A DNA stretch of 64,000 nt from Isoetes taiwanensis (Eukaryota; Streptophyta; Lycopodiopsida; Isoetales; Isoetaceae): contig JAJEKV010000005.1 of NCBI GenBank assembly GCA_021234155.1, positions 13,339,025-13,403,024 on the forward strand. Reading direction: 5' to 3'. Every line of letters starts with the position of its first letter. The first letter of the stretch is position 1. The notes beneath the pieces are model-generated. The model saw only the letters and a list, made by a program, of their open reading frames with translations, searched no databases and was not told the DNA's origin. The translations under genes and the position numbers were made by a program. Positions 43,313 through 54,525 of this stretch are shown here, in pieces.

Positions 43313-44105
43313 CTAGTAAAGGGTGCCCGGCGTTGCCGGGCATAAGTACAAATATAAGTTAATGCCAGCCATTTTGCTAGACTGAGAGAATAGTAGTGAG
43401 TGCACTAAATGGACTTTTGCAGTGGTCAATGTAATAAAGGGAAATAAGTTTAATGTCTTAACTCCAAATTTGGTATAAGTGCTTTAATGCAATCACAGAA
43501 AATGCATATATAATTGTTCATCATGGTCAATTGCTAAATGTTCGGGCATAAGTACAAATCTGTGCGGCAACCATGAAGTTGTAGACAAAGTTATACTACG
43601 TAGCTATACCTGAGATGGAATGAAGAGAGAGATAGGAGAAGGGAGAGATGTTGCCCAGTTTTGGCAATAAAGTGTTATGTTGGATTTGATATGTAGATGT
43701 CGGTGTCATAGGTAGGTTCTAATAGTAATGTCTGATGTTGCAATTGTCTTTAAATAGTTGTTCTATAAGGAGTGGTTGGAAAAAAAGTCGATACAAAGCA
43801 TTAATATAAACATAGATATTTATCATTTCACTAAAAAGAACAATGGCACTTGGTGTTGCCGGGCATAAGTACAATTGTATCTGCAACGAATGATAAAGTT
43901 GCAATACATATAGCAAATATCTTGATGATAAGTATTGAGTTGCCCTAGCATGCCAATTTATTATGGTAAGTGTATGAGTTGCCCTAACATAGCAATTAAT
44001 TGTATTGAACTCGAATATGTGTATTTGTAGATGTTACAAATGAATCTAGATCCAATCAGGTGATGGTGCTTGTTTTTGCTAGGCCTAATAACCATCGTTA
44101 CATAA

Positions 44106-44285
44106 TGGCATCCAGGTGTAATATTTAATCCTTCTAATATTTAATCCTGTGAAACGTGTTACAGTTCACAAATTTAATGGCCTGGAACGGCACTTTGGCA
44201 TCCAGGTGTAATATTTAATCCTTCTAATATTTAATCCTGTGAAACGTGTTACAGTTCACAAATTTAATGGCCTGGAACAGCACTT
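44106..44285. repeat. Perfect 90-bp tandem duplication
   Basis: TGGCATCCAGGTGTAATATT starts at 44106 and 44196, and both 90-bp units end CCTGGAACRGCACTT with one visible mismatch. It is recent and non-coding, inside the candidate Helitron. Confidence 0.9.
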
Positions 44286-44530
44286 GAATTTTTATAGCAG
44301 CCAACACATTTTTGAAAGAATATAAGAAAGACAATGCCAAGTAATCAGAAAAATAGTGTTTGTATGTTGTGACAGTTCCCAATTATACTCAGCCTCATTT
44401 TCAAGGCCAATGTCAGGAATGAATGATGTAAAGTGTTATTCAATCCATGAATTTTGCATGGATATAGTTTTTCTCACTACCATGTTAGTATGTACAGCAT
44501 CTCCTTGGTTGTGAGCGTGAAAGAATAAAG

Positions 44531-45210
44531 AATGATTTGGGATTTTCAAGGACCATGATGATCTTCTATACAAAGAATAACATTTTCATGTCTCAAGATC
44601 AGTCAGAGCTGGAATCATAATAATCTCTGGCAAGGCGACTGTGCTCTCCATCGAGCATCTTTACCACATCTTCCATTGAAGGCCGATCTTCAGGCGCTGG
44701 AGTTATTGCACAGTGCAGCAACTTGCAACACTGCCTCCATGCTCTCCATGGTACCCCCCTCACATTTTGGATCAAATATCTCTTTTTGCTTGTTTTCCTT
44801 CATCAATGTATTCACCTGAGCACATATCCTAATGTTCAAGATACATCAAAAAAATCTCCTTCCGATTAATGACTAAACACTCCCATCAAAAATATATCCA
44901 TTTTTATTAATCACGTAGACCGCCTCAAACCTTACCCAACCAACTATGTTCAAATTCACACAAAATGAAGGATCCCTCGATCTCCCTTCCACTAAGAAGC
45001 TCTAGCAAAACTACTCCATAGCTATACACATCACCCTTTTTCGCCACTCTGCCACCGTGATATATTCTGTCACAAATTGCAAAGTTAATCACAAATGCTG
45101 CAGTTTTTGCAGCAATAAGTAGTTTATATTTCTCTGCACAATAGGTAGTTCATGATTCTCTGGTCATGATAAAGCATATAATCGTGAAGTTTTGTTATGA
45201 TTAATTAAAG
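44531..45210 (-). pseudogene. LRR receptor kinase exon-pair unit 1 (FEI-like), broken
   Basis: It contains the same two C-terminal kinase exons as unit 2, but indels break both frames: the last exon has lost in-frame spacing around TCTCCATCGAGCATC, and the first reads AACTATGTTCAAATTCACAC where unit 2 has an open frame. It is 680 bp from its start to unit 2. Confidence 0.8.
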
Positions 45211-45902
45211 AATGACCTGGGATTTTCAAGGACCATGATGATCTTCTATACAGAGAATAACATTTTCATGTCTCAAGATCAGTCAGAGCTGGAATCATAA
45301 TAATCACTCTGGCAAGGCGACACGATCTCTCCATCGAGCATCTTTACCACATCTTCCATTGAAGGCCGATCTTCAGGCGCTGGAGTTATGCACAAGCAAA
45401 GAACTTTGCAACACTGCCTCCATGCTCTCCATGGTACCCCCTCACATTTTGGATCAAATATCTCTTTTTGCTTGTTTTCCTTCATCAATGTATTCACCTG
45501 AGCACATATCCTAATGTTCAGTATACATCAAAAAAAATCTCCTTCTGATTAATGACTAAACACTCCCATCAAAAATATATCTGCATTTTTTATTAATCAC
45601 AGAGAGACTGCTCTGAAACCTTACCCAACCAACTATGTTCAGTCCCTTCGCCACAAATGAAGGATCCCTCGATCTCCTTCCACTAAGAAGCTCTAGCAAA
45701 ACTACTCCATAGCTATACACATCACCCTTTTCAGTTACTCTGCCAGTCTGCATATATTCTGTCACAAATTGCAAAGAATCACAAATGCTGCGCAGCTTTT
45801 GCAAAGAATAAGTAGTTTATATTTCTCTGCAATAGGTAGTTCATGATTCTCTCGGTCATGATAAAGCATATAATCGTGAAGTTTTGTTATGATTAATTAA
45901 AG
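45211..45902 (-). pseudogene. LRR receptor kinase exon-pair unit 2 (FEI-like), exons open
   Basis: Exon a (to 45625, donor GG|GTAAGG) encodes kinase subdomains [22 protein letters not shown], then [14 protein letters not shown]. Exon b (45497-45279, acceptor CAG|GTGAAT) encodes KENKQKEIFDPKCEGV, CCKVLCLCITPAPEDRPSM and a VVKMLDGE end with stop. The phrase [12 protein letters not shown] and the short acidic tail resemble FEI-type LRR receptor kinases (subfamily XIII) that regulate cell-wall growth. Only the last two exons exist, without the ATP-binding or catalytic loop, so it is a captured fragment, not a gene. Confidence 0.85.
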
Positions 45903-46578
45903 AATGACCTGGATTTTCAAGGACCATGATGATCTTCTATACAGAGAATAACATTTTCATGTCTCAAGATCGGGTAGAGCCGGAATCATAATAATCACTC
46001 GCAAGGCGACACGATCTCTCCATCGAGCATCTTTACCACATCTTCCATTGAAGGCCGATCTTCGTTATTTAGGAGTTATGCACGCTAAAAAGAACTTGCA
46101 ACACCGCCCCATGCTCTCCATGGTACCCCTCACATTTTGATCAAATATCTCTTTTGCTTGTTTTCCTTCATCAATGTATTCACCTGAGCACATATCCTAA
46201 TGTTCAAGATACATCAAAAAATCTCCTTCCTCGATTAATGACTAAACACTCCCATCAAAAATATATCCGCGATTTTTTATTAATCACGTAGAGATCGCCT
46301 CAAAACCTTACTCCAACCAACTATGTTCACCTCCCTTCACCACAAATGAAGGATCCCTCGATCTCCTTCCACTAAGAAGCTCTAGCAAAACTACTCCATA
46401 GCTATACACATCACTTTTTTCGCCACTTCGCCACTCACATATATTCTCGTCACAAATTGCAAAGTTAATCACTTAATGCCGCAGCTTTTGCAGCAATAAG
46501 TAGTTTATATTTCTCCGTAGTTCATGTTTCTCACCGACATGATAAAGCATATAATCGCGAAGTTTTGTTATGATCAAT
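45903..46578 (-). pseudogene. LRR receptor kinase exon-pair unit 3 (FEI-like), broken
   Basis: This is the third tandem copy. TCTTCGTTATTTAGGAG replaces the sequence encoding APEDRP in unit 2, and several short indels shift both exons. It ends near 46578, where similarity to the other units stops. Confidence 0.8.
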
Positions 46579-47288
46579 GTGTCATACAATAGCCAATAAC
46601 CGGGCGTAAGGCTAGAATACTTTTATGAAACCTTCATGATGTAAATAATCGCTTCCTATAGTAGCCCCGACAGAAGAAAACCATGACTACAATTTTTCAT
46701 TGCTAACCCTAATGATGTGAAATATAAATTCATGACTACAATTTTTCCATCCTCATAAACACAAGAGGGGCTCAGGAATGATGGAGCACAAACCAAAGAA
46801 ACCCCTCACAAATCTCACCATCACAAGGGGATGAATTGATGGCATATGCAAAGGGCCCTGTTACAACACAATCCAAAAAAGCCCAACATGGCACAAAAGT
46901 GGCAAAACAAAGGGATATAAAGTGGCCAAAAGAAGAAAAAGGGAATCTACTTGTAAGAACCCTTGCCTTGGGCATATCCTTGCTTCTTGGATGACCAAAA
47001 AAAAAAGGAAGCACTTCCAATACAAAGAAATCCATATGAATGTCTATCGATGAATCTATAACTACGTGGCCATCCGTCTCTAGCCTCAAAAAAGCAACTC
47101 ACCCAAGGAGTACAAATGAATAATATGCATCAATGTTCGGAGCATCATAATACCTTTGAAATCAAGAAATACCACATGACAAATGCATGCTATGTTATAG
47201 GTAGAGAGCATGAGACAACTTTGAAAGACACTTTGACTGCAATTTCATAAACATGCAGTCCACTGCTTCATCGCTTAATCATACCCTT
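46579..47288. other. Non-coding interior of the candidate Helitron
   Basis: No recognisable gene; a minus frame at 46772-47089 lacks domain features. CATGACTACAATTTTT is repeated at about 46681 and 46732. Confidence 0.4.
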
Positions 47289-47701
47289 TTATTGCATATT
47301 CAGAATCACAAAACAAAAACCAAAAGAGGTACCTGTAAGGTTTACCAGAGGGGCCTGCATATAGGTGCTTGAAGGACCAAAGAGACTGGTATACCAAATA
47401 AGGACTTTATTTGGCATTGATTCCATGTCCTTCTCAGAAGGACCAGCTGCACTCTCGCATATGAATACTCTTTCCACACTTGCGCTTTTCTCAGAAAATG
47501 GAATGTCACATAGGTCCTTCAATAGAGCTCACATTTGCCCTCAAAAAGCATACCATGTTTCCATACTCCAAATGCTCTAATGTGGTCTTGAAGTATTACT
47601 CAACCATCTTAAAGTCATCTGAATCATTATCTATTGGCGTTATAGTACAATTCAATTTTGCATAGCGGTCAGACATAGGATCATCCAAAGTGGGACCAGC
47701 C
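47289..47701 (-). pseudogene. PARP3-like catalytic-domain fragment
   Basis: Reading down the minus strand: DDPMSDRYAKLNCTITPI, then NDSDDFKMVE with a stop replacing the next Lys, YFKTTLEHLEYGNM, a second stop, then VERVFICESAAGPSEKDM and MPNKVLIWYTSLFGPS. This follows the start of the PARP catalytic domain of plant PARP3-type proteins (SD.Y..L.C..T......SDDFKMV.KY, then ES...PS..D....PNKVLLW.G). PARPs add ADP-ribose to proteins in DNA repair; the glycine of the NAD-binding HG/CG motif is changed here (WYTS). A GTAAAC donor follows near 47340. It is a broken captured fragment in the candidate Helitron. Confidence 0.6.
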
Positions 47702-47809
47702 ATGTCTCCAATCAATCGGAGGCAATGGATATATCCATCACAACGCCTCCAAGGTAGGAGTAGCCTATAGAAAGAACAAAGTGCACCGACATAATTAGTA
47801 TTCAAGAAT

Positions 47810-48667
47810 GCCTAGCAAAAGGGAGGAAAAACTCAAGATGCTAACCGGTTGCTTAATCGAGACATTTCATGAATAATGAATGGCCGAAAGTGCCTCACAA
47901 AACATAATCATGTCCAAAAATAGACAGCCTCCATCACCCTAAGTTAACTCGAATTCAATGTATCCATCAACATGGAAAATTTAACAATTTGTTGAGCATC
48001 GCCCCACAAAAAAGAATGTGTTTGCACTCTTAGCTACACACTTTCCTATACCGAAAGCAAAGAGTCAAGAAATAAGAGGATGATTTTTACCGAGATCCTC
48101 CTTCTATGCCGTTAAAATCGATCCCACTAAATTTGAGAGAGTATAAAAATGATCAAACAAAAGTTTGTAAGAGCCCATGCCGAAAAATCTTGAACTTCAA
48201 AGAATCGTGCATGCATCCATCCGCTACAAGCATCTGATAAGGGGAGCCGGAACCTAAATCATAATGAAACTCGCTAACTCGAGTAGTGAGCAAGATTATT
48301 CGGCCCAGTTGTTCAATCCACTTGACACCATCCAAGTTGCATCCAACACCGATGATCCTCGAAAATCATGGCATGCACGATGCAAAAAGGAAAGAAATTG
48401 GATGCCAAAAGCATATGAAACAAAAAAATTCATGCCACGAAAACCCAGCCATCGTAATCGTGGCCTCCATGCCGCGGTTTATGGTCCCGGAGTGACGCCC
48501 AACACAATCTTTACCCGGAGAAAATTCCTAATCTGGCCAACATCGAAATCATACAAAAATCCTTTCTCAATTTTTGGACTGTCGAGAAGTTTTCCCGGTT
48601 GCCAAAATTCTTAAAGCCTAGGGAAACCACCTTAAAGAAAAATCCTAAAACATTTTCGGATAGTCGG
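47810..48667. other. Non-coding interior of the candidate Helitron
   Basis: No gene recognised on either strand. GC content rises around 48300-48500 and the frame 48264-48614 has no domain. Confidence 0.4.
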
Positions 48668-48872
48668 GAATGTTCTAATTTAATTGTTAGATCACAGTTG
48701 GGTTTTCACAAGATCGTCCATGTGCATATGGCTATAGAAACACAGGCAAAAACTCGAGATTGTTGAATTCAGAAAGAAGCTTACAATGATATTCAGAAAG
48801 AAGCTTATGAGGATATGACAAAACATTCCACAATAAATGAGAAAAGCTTAGTCACATGAAATTTGTAAAGGA
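48668..48872 (-). repeat. 205-bp repeat, copy 2 (proposed Helitron 5' end)
   Basis: It is identical by eye to 43108-43312. Its right edge reads GGA|TGTTCC, which fits TC at the 5' end preceded by host A on the minus strand. The same edge would equally be an empty A|T target site if the repeat were host DNA, so the interpretation is not unique. Confidence 0.85.
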
Positions 48873-49918
48873 TGTTCCACCAATTATGTCATTTGGCATC
48901 TATCATGATATGTTATGATGTGTCATTCACATTTACTTTTAAACAATCAGTATTATGTCACTGTTTATAAATGACTACAAAAAGCTCACAAAATATTAGA
49001 GGACCATCTGGCGATACAGTGAAAACTCTGAATCCATCTCTTGCACATCTTCTAAATAATGATGTCTCATAAACCATCTGAGCATGCAGGAGGGGTGTAC
49101 GCCTCTTTATGGTGGCCTAGAACCACACAAGCAAGAGCCATAAATGATATACCAACCTGTTATAATATCTGCATTAAAATAATATCTCTCTCTATTGCAG
49201 TTAAATCTTTAGCACTTACGAGTGCTTAGCTCTTCAGTAGGCATCCACCATTGTCGTAATTGTCGTAACTTCTTAACTGGGGGAAATGCAAGAGCAACTG
49301 CAGCAATATCAATTCTAAATGGCATATGGGCCTCATTATCCACTACTGCCATATCCATCAATCTAATGATTTCAAGAATGGTCAATGAAGCAATTCCTCA
49401 TCTGCAGCCAAATTAAGTGGCAATTACAAAGAACCATTGTTGGAGCTTCAGTTCCAATCAGATCGTTTCTACATCATTTCTATGATGCAAAGTTTTATCG
49501 AACTTGCTTAAAAAATTCTCATAGAACATAATTCAATTTGCTGATGCACTTTGTGCCATTTATATCTCTTGGCTTAGTTTACTGTCTTAGAGTCACAGCC
49601 AAAAGAAGAAAAGATAAAATCTTCTTTGGGCATATGGAATTGGAAGCTCAATTTCGTATGGTGGATGCAAAGCTGGCGCATGTACTATTGGCAACCCCAA
49701 CTAGATCATTTATCCTATTTTTGCAAGGAACATCTAGAGCCAGAGAGGATGACAAATATTTACAGAAATAATATATGAATTTCCTATCAGAAACTCAACA
49801 TACCACTTTGCAGGTTCGGTCATCTACAATTGATATAAAGATATGCATTCACAATAATCAAGCAGGTCAAGACCGAATTAAATCCAAATAGGAGAAGATA
49901 GTTGCATCTCCATAAAAT
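48873..49918. other. AT-rich spacer, no gene recognised
   Basis: Open frames at 49222-49416 and 49538-49771 lack domains. It may include the lost 3' half (RT, RNase H, LTR) of the copia element at 49919, but no motif is visible. Confidence 0.4.
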
Positions 49919-51990
49919 TTAATCTTTACATCTAGTACACACTCCATTTACTGCAGGATAAGGATGCAGTTTCCCTCCTATCTCCTGGAAAATTGATTGC
50001 ATATCAGCAGAGACCCACTTGTTGCCAATTACATGTGCTTGAGGCCTGGGCACCAGATCCCAAGTTCCTTGCTGTATAAGCATAGAGTATTCTTCCTGCA
50101 TTGCATCAGTCCACTGTTTATGCCCTGCAGCCTCAGTAAATTGTTGTGGATCCTTAGTTTCATAAACTTCAGCTATTAGAGCATAATTGAGGACTTTAGA
50201 AGAGGAAAAAGTCTTCCCAAAAGGTTGCTGTGAACTCTGAGATGCAGATAGGCTTATAGAATCACTTACAGAAACAACTGGAGATTCTTGAGACACGTAC
50301 TCATCATCATGAAGATTTATAGTCCAGTGTTCAAACACGTTGTCCAAGGCACAAGCCTCATCCAAAACATTATCTGATCGACCAAAATTAATGAAGGAAG
50401 ATTCTGGTTAAGGTACATGAACAACATTTGGAGCAATAACTGTAGAGGCCTAACACTTGATTCAGTGTTAGAAGATGCTTGGCTAGTAGGACTGATAATG
50501 GAAGTATTGCTCCATAAGAACTAGAAATTGATGATCCAAGATGTTGAAAAAGGTGAGTAATTAGCTCCTGCTCAAGCTGAGCAGGACCAATACCATGATC
50601 ATCTTTATACTCTTCATTTTCAACAAAGAAAACAGTCCTGCAAACAAACACTTGATGTGATTGTGGATCATACATTTTCCAGCCCTTGTTGTTTGTGGGA
50701 TAGCCAACAAATATGCACTTCACAGATCGTGGTGAGATTTTTTTTTTCCCCTTTTATTTTTTTGCTCCATATGTATAGCTGCATAAGCCAAAGAACTAAA
50801 CATTCTGAGATCCTGAACATCTGCCTTGTAATAACGATACAAGACTTCAAATGGAGTGATGTTACTTAGAGCCACTATGAGTGCTCTATTGCCAACATAA
50901 GATTCTGGTTTGCAAAGCTTCTCTCTAGAATGATGGACTCAACCAAGATGGAATAATAAGATTTTTTCGAATACCATGATTATGACAATAATCATCAAAC
51001 ACATAATTTAGATATTTACTGCCATTGTCAGTAATCCTTGGTTTAGAAAAAAAACCGTGAACGGTCAAAAACTATCCTTCCAAGGATGATGTAGGCATAT
51101 AGCATAAAGCAGAATGGACCAATAAGATGCATGATGTGAACATGGCCCTTGAGACTGTTTCCATTGTGACAGGCCTCACATTCGAATGCATAGGACTTCG
51201 AAGCAGGCAATCCTTGAAAAATGTGCAGCCTAGATAGTCCCCCTAAGGCTCGACAACCTATATGCCTAAACCTGGCATGCCAAAGATGTTGCTTAGGTAC
51301 TCCAACAAAAATGAACTCAAGGAACACCTCATCTATATTTGGATCCATTGTACACAAACTCTGTATATTCGTATGACCAATGGCACAAACCTTCAACTGC
51401 TCTGGTGTCACAAATCAAATGGACTCCTGTCAGTAAGACACATGTTACCAGTTCCAGATATAATATGTTTGTTGTCTATATCAAATGTGGAAACTGAGAG
51501 TAGATTACCATTGGGATCTGGAAGATGACTCACATTAGACACATGTAAATGCCCTGCTGAAGATTGAAGTCTATGACCCCTATAGCTTGTCACTGACAAA
51601 TTTTCCATTACCAATAGCAACCAAAGCAGAGTGATTTTTCATAGGATTAGAGAGATACTTTGAAGTTCCTGTTAAATGGCAAGAAGCAATGGAATCCATC
51701 ATGTAATGAGGAGATACATGACTCTGATCTGGAGAAGCAGCATATGCAAAATGCTAGGCTCCCTTGCTAAGCAAGAAGACTGAGAACATTAGTTAAAACT
51801 CTGTAACAGCTTTAAAAATCTAGAAATTGATTTCTGTAGTGGCCATTCTGCCAACGGTGCTTCACTGCCAACAGTGCCAGCAAGTCTCTTGAGATTTATC
51901 CCTCCTTGGCCGGTCACCTTGCTTCTTTTTGCCTTCATTACGTTGAGCCATAGCTAGATTAAAGTGAGCCAGATGAACCTCTGATTTTGT
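49919..51990 (-). pseudogene. Ty1/copia polyprotein relic (protease to start of RT)
   Basis: In minus order there is a protease/linker region (51680-51530; KYLSNPMKNHSALVAIGNG, then SNVSHLPDPNGNLLSV), GAG-pre-integrase (about 51310; LWHARFRHIGCRALGGLSR), and after a gap the post-integrase strand (50723; KCIFVGYPTNNKGWKMYDP then VFVCRTVFF). The RT start follows at 50160-49985 (FTEAAGHKQWTDAMQEEY, GTWDLVPRP, NKWV). This order is that of Ty1/copia Pol. The integrase core is largely missing or scrambled and RT stops after its first motif. It is inactive. Confidence 0.88.
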
Positions 51991-52514
51991 TATCTTTCTG
52001 TTACATCCTGTTCTGCAAATAAGAAAAGATCAGACGAGATCAGTCATATTTCGGTAATCTAGAAAGCCTGCATACCTGTTCTTCTGATGCTTACCAGTGC
52101 CTGTGCTGGTGCTGACTCTGCGCGTGGACATCGGAAGAGTTAAGGGTTTTGGTTCAAACCTAGTTTGTGTTCAAAGAAATCACATCTCAGCCTCCTCCAC
52201 AGTACATGGAACCTGCATCTGAATAGAGCTACGCCTGCTAGCATTGTTCTAGAACCTGAGTAGGTTACCTTTTTATCTGACCAAAGTTCTCAGGCCTAGA
52301 AGAATAAACACTTAGCCTACAAAAGCTTGATAATGTAATTGAGTTACAGAGTTTGAGATACGCATGCAGCTACAGGAACATTACAGAACAATGCACACAG
52401 ATTGCCGGATTCTGCAGTTTTTCACACACAATCTGCCCTCCAGAAGATTACATGCGCACTTCTGCGGATTTACTATTCTGATCGGCAACAGGACTGACCG
52501 AGAGTTTACTGGCA

Positions 52515-52625
52515 ACAGCCAGTTTGGAGCAGTCACCGGCATATCCTAGGCATATGCTGGCATATTCCTGGATATGCCACAAACCCACACAAACAAGGGT
52601 TTGCCCCCTAGGGGCAACCCAAAAA
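52515..52625 (-). repeat. Copia LTR-like end with palindrome (copy 1)
   Basis: GGCATATYC-type repeats lead to ACAAACCCACA, then AACAAGGGTTTGCCCCCTAG and GGGCAACCCA. The last part is palindromic (GGGTTTGCCCC...GGGGCAACCC) and on the minus strand begins TGGGTTGCCCC, a plausible LTR start. It lies right of the copia relic and recurs at 57365-57482. Confidence 0.55.
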
Positions 52626-52629
52626 TGTA

Positions 52630-53085
52630 CATTTAGACTGTCAAGTTACTGAATAATGGCACGTATTGCAAGAACAGCTCCTTCATCAACATAGGTGATC
52701 TTTAATAGCACGGTACGCTTGACATTGTTCGCAATAATTGATTGGAATGTATAGTCAGCCTCTAGACCAATATGAAATTATGAAACAATAATGCACTGCA
52801 ATATACTATCATTGTTTATGCACTATAATATAATATCATATGTCTAAACAATATGAATTTGTGATCAACTTGTGGGTTTGAAGACCAAGCAATATAATTT
52901 AGTTTTGTAAGTATGAAGACCAAGGAATCCAATTTAAAAGGTACCAATAAGTGCTACGTGCTACAATGTAGTATCATCTCTGTACACACGCTATCATATA
53001 ATATCATCTATCTCTAATGTAAAGGTAGTTTCTTGAGCGCACATAAGTTTATTTTGTTATCACATTTATATAATTAATATTCCCA
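52630..53085. other. AT-rich spacer with dispersed repeats
   Basis: It contains GATCAACTTGTGGGTTTGAA and related phrases shared with 37925-38000 and 53370-53460, and no gene. Confidence 0.45.
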
Positions 53086-53125
53086 CTAGTAAACGTGTGC
53101 CCAACACCGCCGCGCATGAGTTGGA
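53086..53125 (-). mobile_element. Degenerate Helitron 3' end
   Basis: The minus strand reads ATGCGCGGCGGTGTTGGGCA, then CACGTTTACTAG followed by T. Compared with the terminus at 2030 (ATGCCCGGCAACGCCGGGCA CCGTTACTAG), the layout and the GTT(T)ACTAG end agree while the hairpin has decayed. It marks a related but older or divergent Helitron running rightward. Confidence 0.5.
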
Positions 53126-53436
53126 ACATATGGCAATGAGATCGCATTGACAAATTGTAGGGTTCACATGCCTCCAGTGCAAGAATACTCATTCTCTCGG
53201 GTTGACTCATGACTGAAACACATGATGGTTTCTAGTACCATTTATAACTCTCGACTGCTCAATTACTCACTGATAATAGAATCATTTTTCACCAAAAATA
53301 AATAGACTATACTTTTTATTAATCCATTTGAGTGTGTTCACGAGAAATATTGTCGCCTCCGTATCATAAGAGCTTGTAAGTTTGGAGACTAAGAATACAG
53401 TCTAATGTGATCCAGTAATGCAGGTCTACTCTAGTA

Positions 53437-53585
53437 TATGATAATATCATCTACTACTTCAATTTTGACTTCGACTTCGACTTCTATTGCGATTTTAATT
53501 TTGATTTTGGTTTTGGTCTTGCTTTTGATTATGATTACGATTACAATTCTGATTTTGATTTTAATTTCGATTTCAATAAAACAAA
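53437..53585 (+). repeat. Degenerate hexamer tract (GATTTT/GACTTC)
   Basis: About 140 bases built from GAYTTY-type hexamers such as GATTTTGATTTT and GACTTCGACTTC. The resulting Ile/Leu-rich frame is an artefact of low complexity. Confidence 0.8.
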
Positions 53586-54224
53586 ATCATATAATAAATT
53601 ATAACCTTAAATGGCTAAAACTAAAGGTTCATTCTTGCACTGCGACTCGCATGAAACCAACAACATCCTGATACCAGAGAACTTCAAATACTAGATCCAA
53701 GGAGAAAAGTTGAAGATTGTCCTATGCCGGACAAAAGGGCAAAGATGGAAGAGGTTAGAAAGGATATGAATGGTGAAGAAAGAGTAGCTCATGCAAGAAG
53801 AAGCCCCTCCTCTGCATGAGATCAAAGAATAGAAGCCATGGATACTGCTGAGATAGATAGGCTTTTCATTCATCTCAGTAGTTTTTTCTACAATGGTATA
53901 AGGTGGGTAGCTGCCCATCGCAGGCTACCCAAAAAATGAAAAACATAGGGAATATCCAGTTATAACACCTGGACCCCAAATAAAATTGTGTGCTACAGAT
54001 GTTGGCTAGTGTACCTGCCGAGAGCTTATCGTCGGGATTAAAAAACCCCTCCCTTTCGGGTTTTCGAGGAAAAACCCTAGCGATAAAATCTCGGCAAGGG
54101 GCTTGGACAACGCATGGGCTGCTAAACGTTCCCACAAAAAAACCCACGCTCCACAGAGAATACCGAAGTCGCGCATCACCCCTGGACCTGCACATCATCA
54201 ACAGAAAAACCAATAGCGAAAAAA

Positions 54225-54322
54225 ACCTCGAAAAGCGAGGGGCTAGTCACGCGTGCCACGCGACAAAAAACAACATGTACACCTCGAAAAAGCGAGGGGC
54301 TGGTCACGCGTGCCACGCGACA
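54225..54322 (+). repeat. Two-copy tandem repeat, each with two stem-loops
   Basis: The unit ACCTCGAAAA(A)GCGAGGGGCT, then RGTCACGCGTGCCACGCGACA, occurs at 54225 and 54281 (period 56). CCTCG pairs with CGAGG and CGCG with CGCG within each unit. It is near-identical and GC-rich in AT-rich surroundings. Confidence 0.85.
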
Positions 54323-54469
54323 ATTATAACAAATATGAATATATAAATAACAATTTTAAGGGGGGGAGGGTGGGAGCCATGGATACTGCTGAGAGATGAG
54401 AAAGCGCCGATGAAACGTCGATGAAGAACTCCGCAATAAATAGCGATCCCCCAGCCCGATGAACGGCCT

Positions 54470-54525
54470 AAAAATGCATGCGATGCATGCATGCGACGCA
54501 TGCAATGCATGCATGCTCGTCTTGT
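54470..54525. repeat. GCATGC palindrome cluster
   Basis: GATGCATGCATGCGACGCAT is followed by further GCATGC copies; the hexamer palindrome GCATGC or ATGCAT recurs about seven times. The Cys/His/Met-rich frame over it is not a gene. Confidence 0.7.

Larger units (their letters stand above)
43313..48872 (-). mobile_element. Candidate gene-capturing Helitron, 5.56 kb
   Basis: The 3' end on the minus strand has the hairpin TGCCCGGC-AAC-GCCGGGCA (43324-43342) followed by CTAG at 43313-43316, then host T. The proposed 5' end is TCCTTTACAAATTTC at 48872, preceded by host A, which fits A|TC...CTAG|T insertion. The terminal 205 bp at 48668-48872 is repeated directly beyond the 3' end (43108-43312), as in head-to-tail Helitrons. 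Inside are two further degenerate copies of the GGGCATAAGTACAA subterminal motif (43544 and 43861), three tandem kinase exon units and a PARP3-like fragment, all on the minus strand. There is no Rep/helicase, so it would be non-autonomous. Confidence 0.6.

Noticed and set aside
44531-46578. CRISPR-like or regulatory repeat array
   Set aside because: The repeats are kinase exon units of about 680 bp, not short repeats with spacers; the genome is eukaryotic.
53438-53671. 77-codon Ile/Leu-rich frame
   Set aside because: It is an artefact of a degenerate GATTTT hexamer tract.
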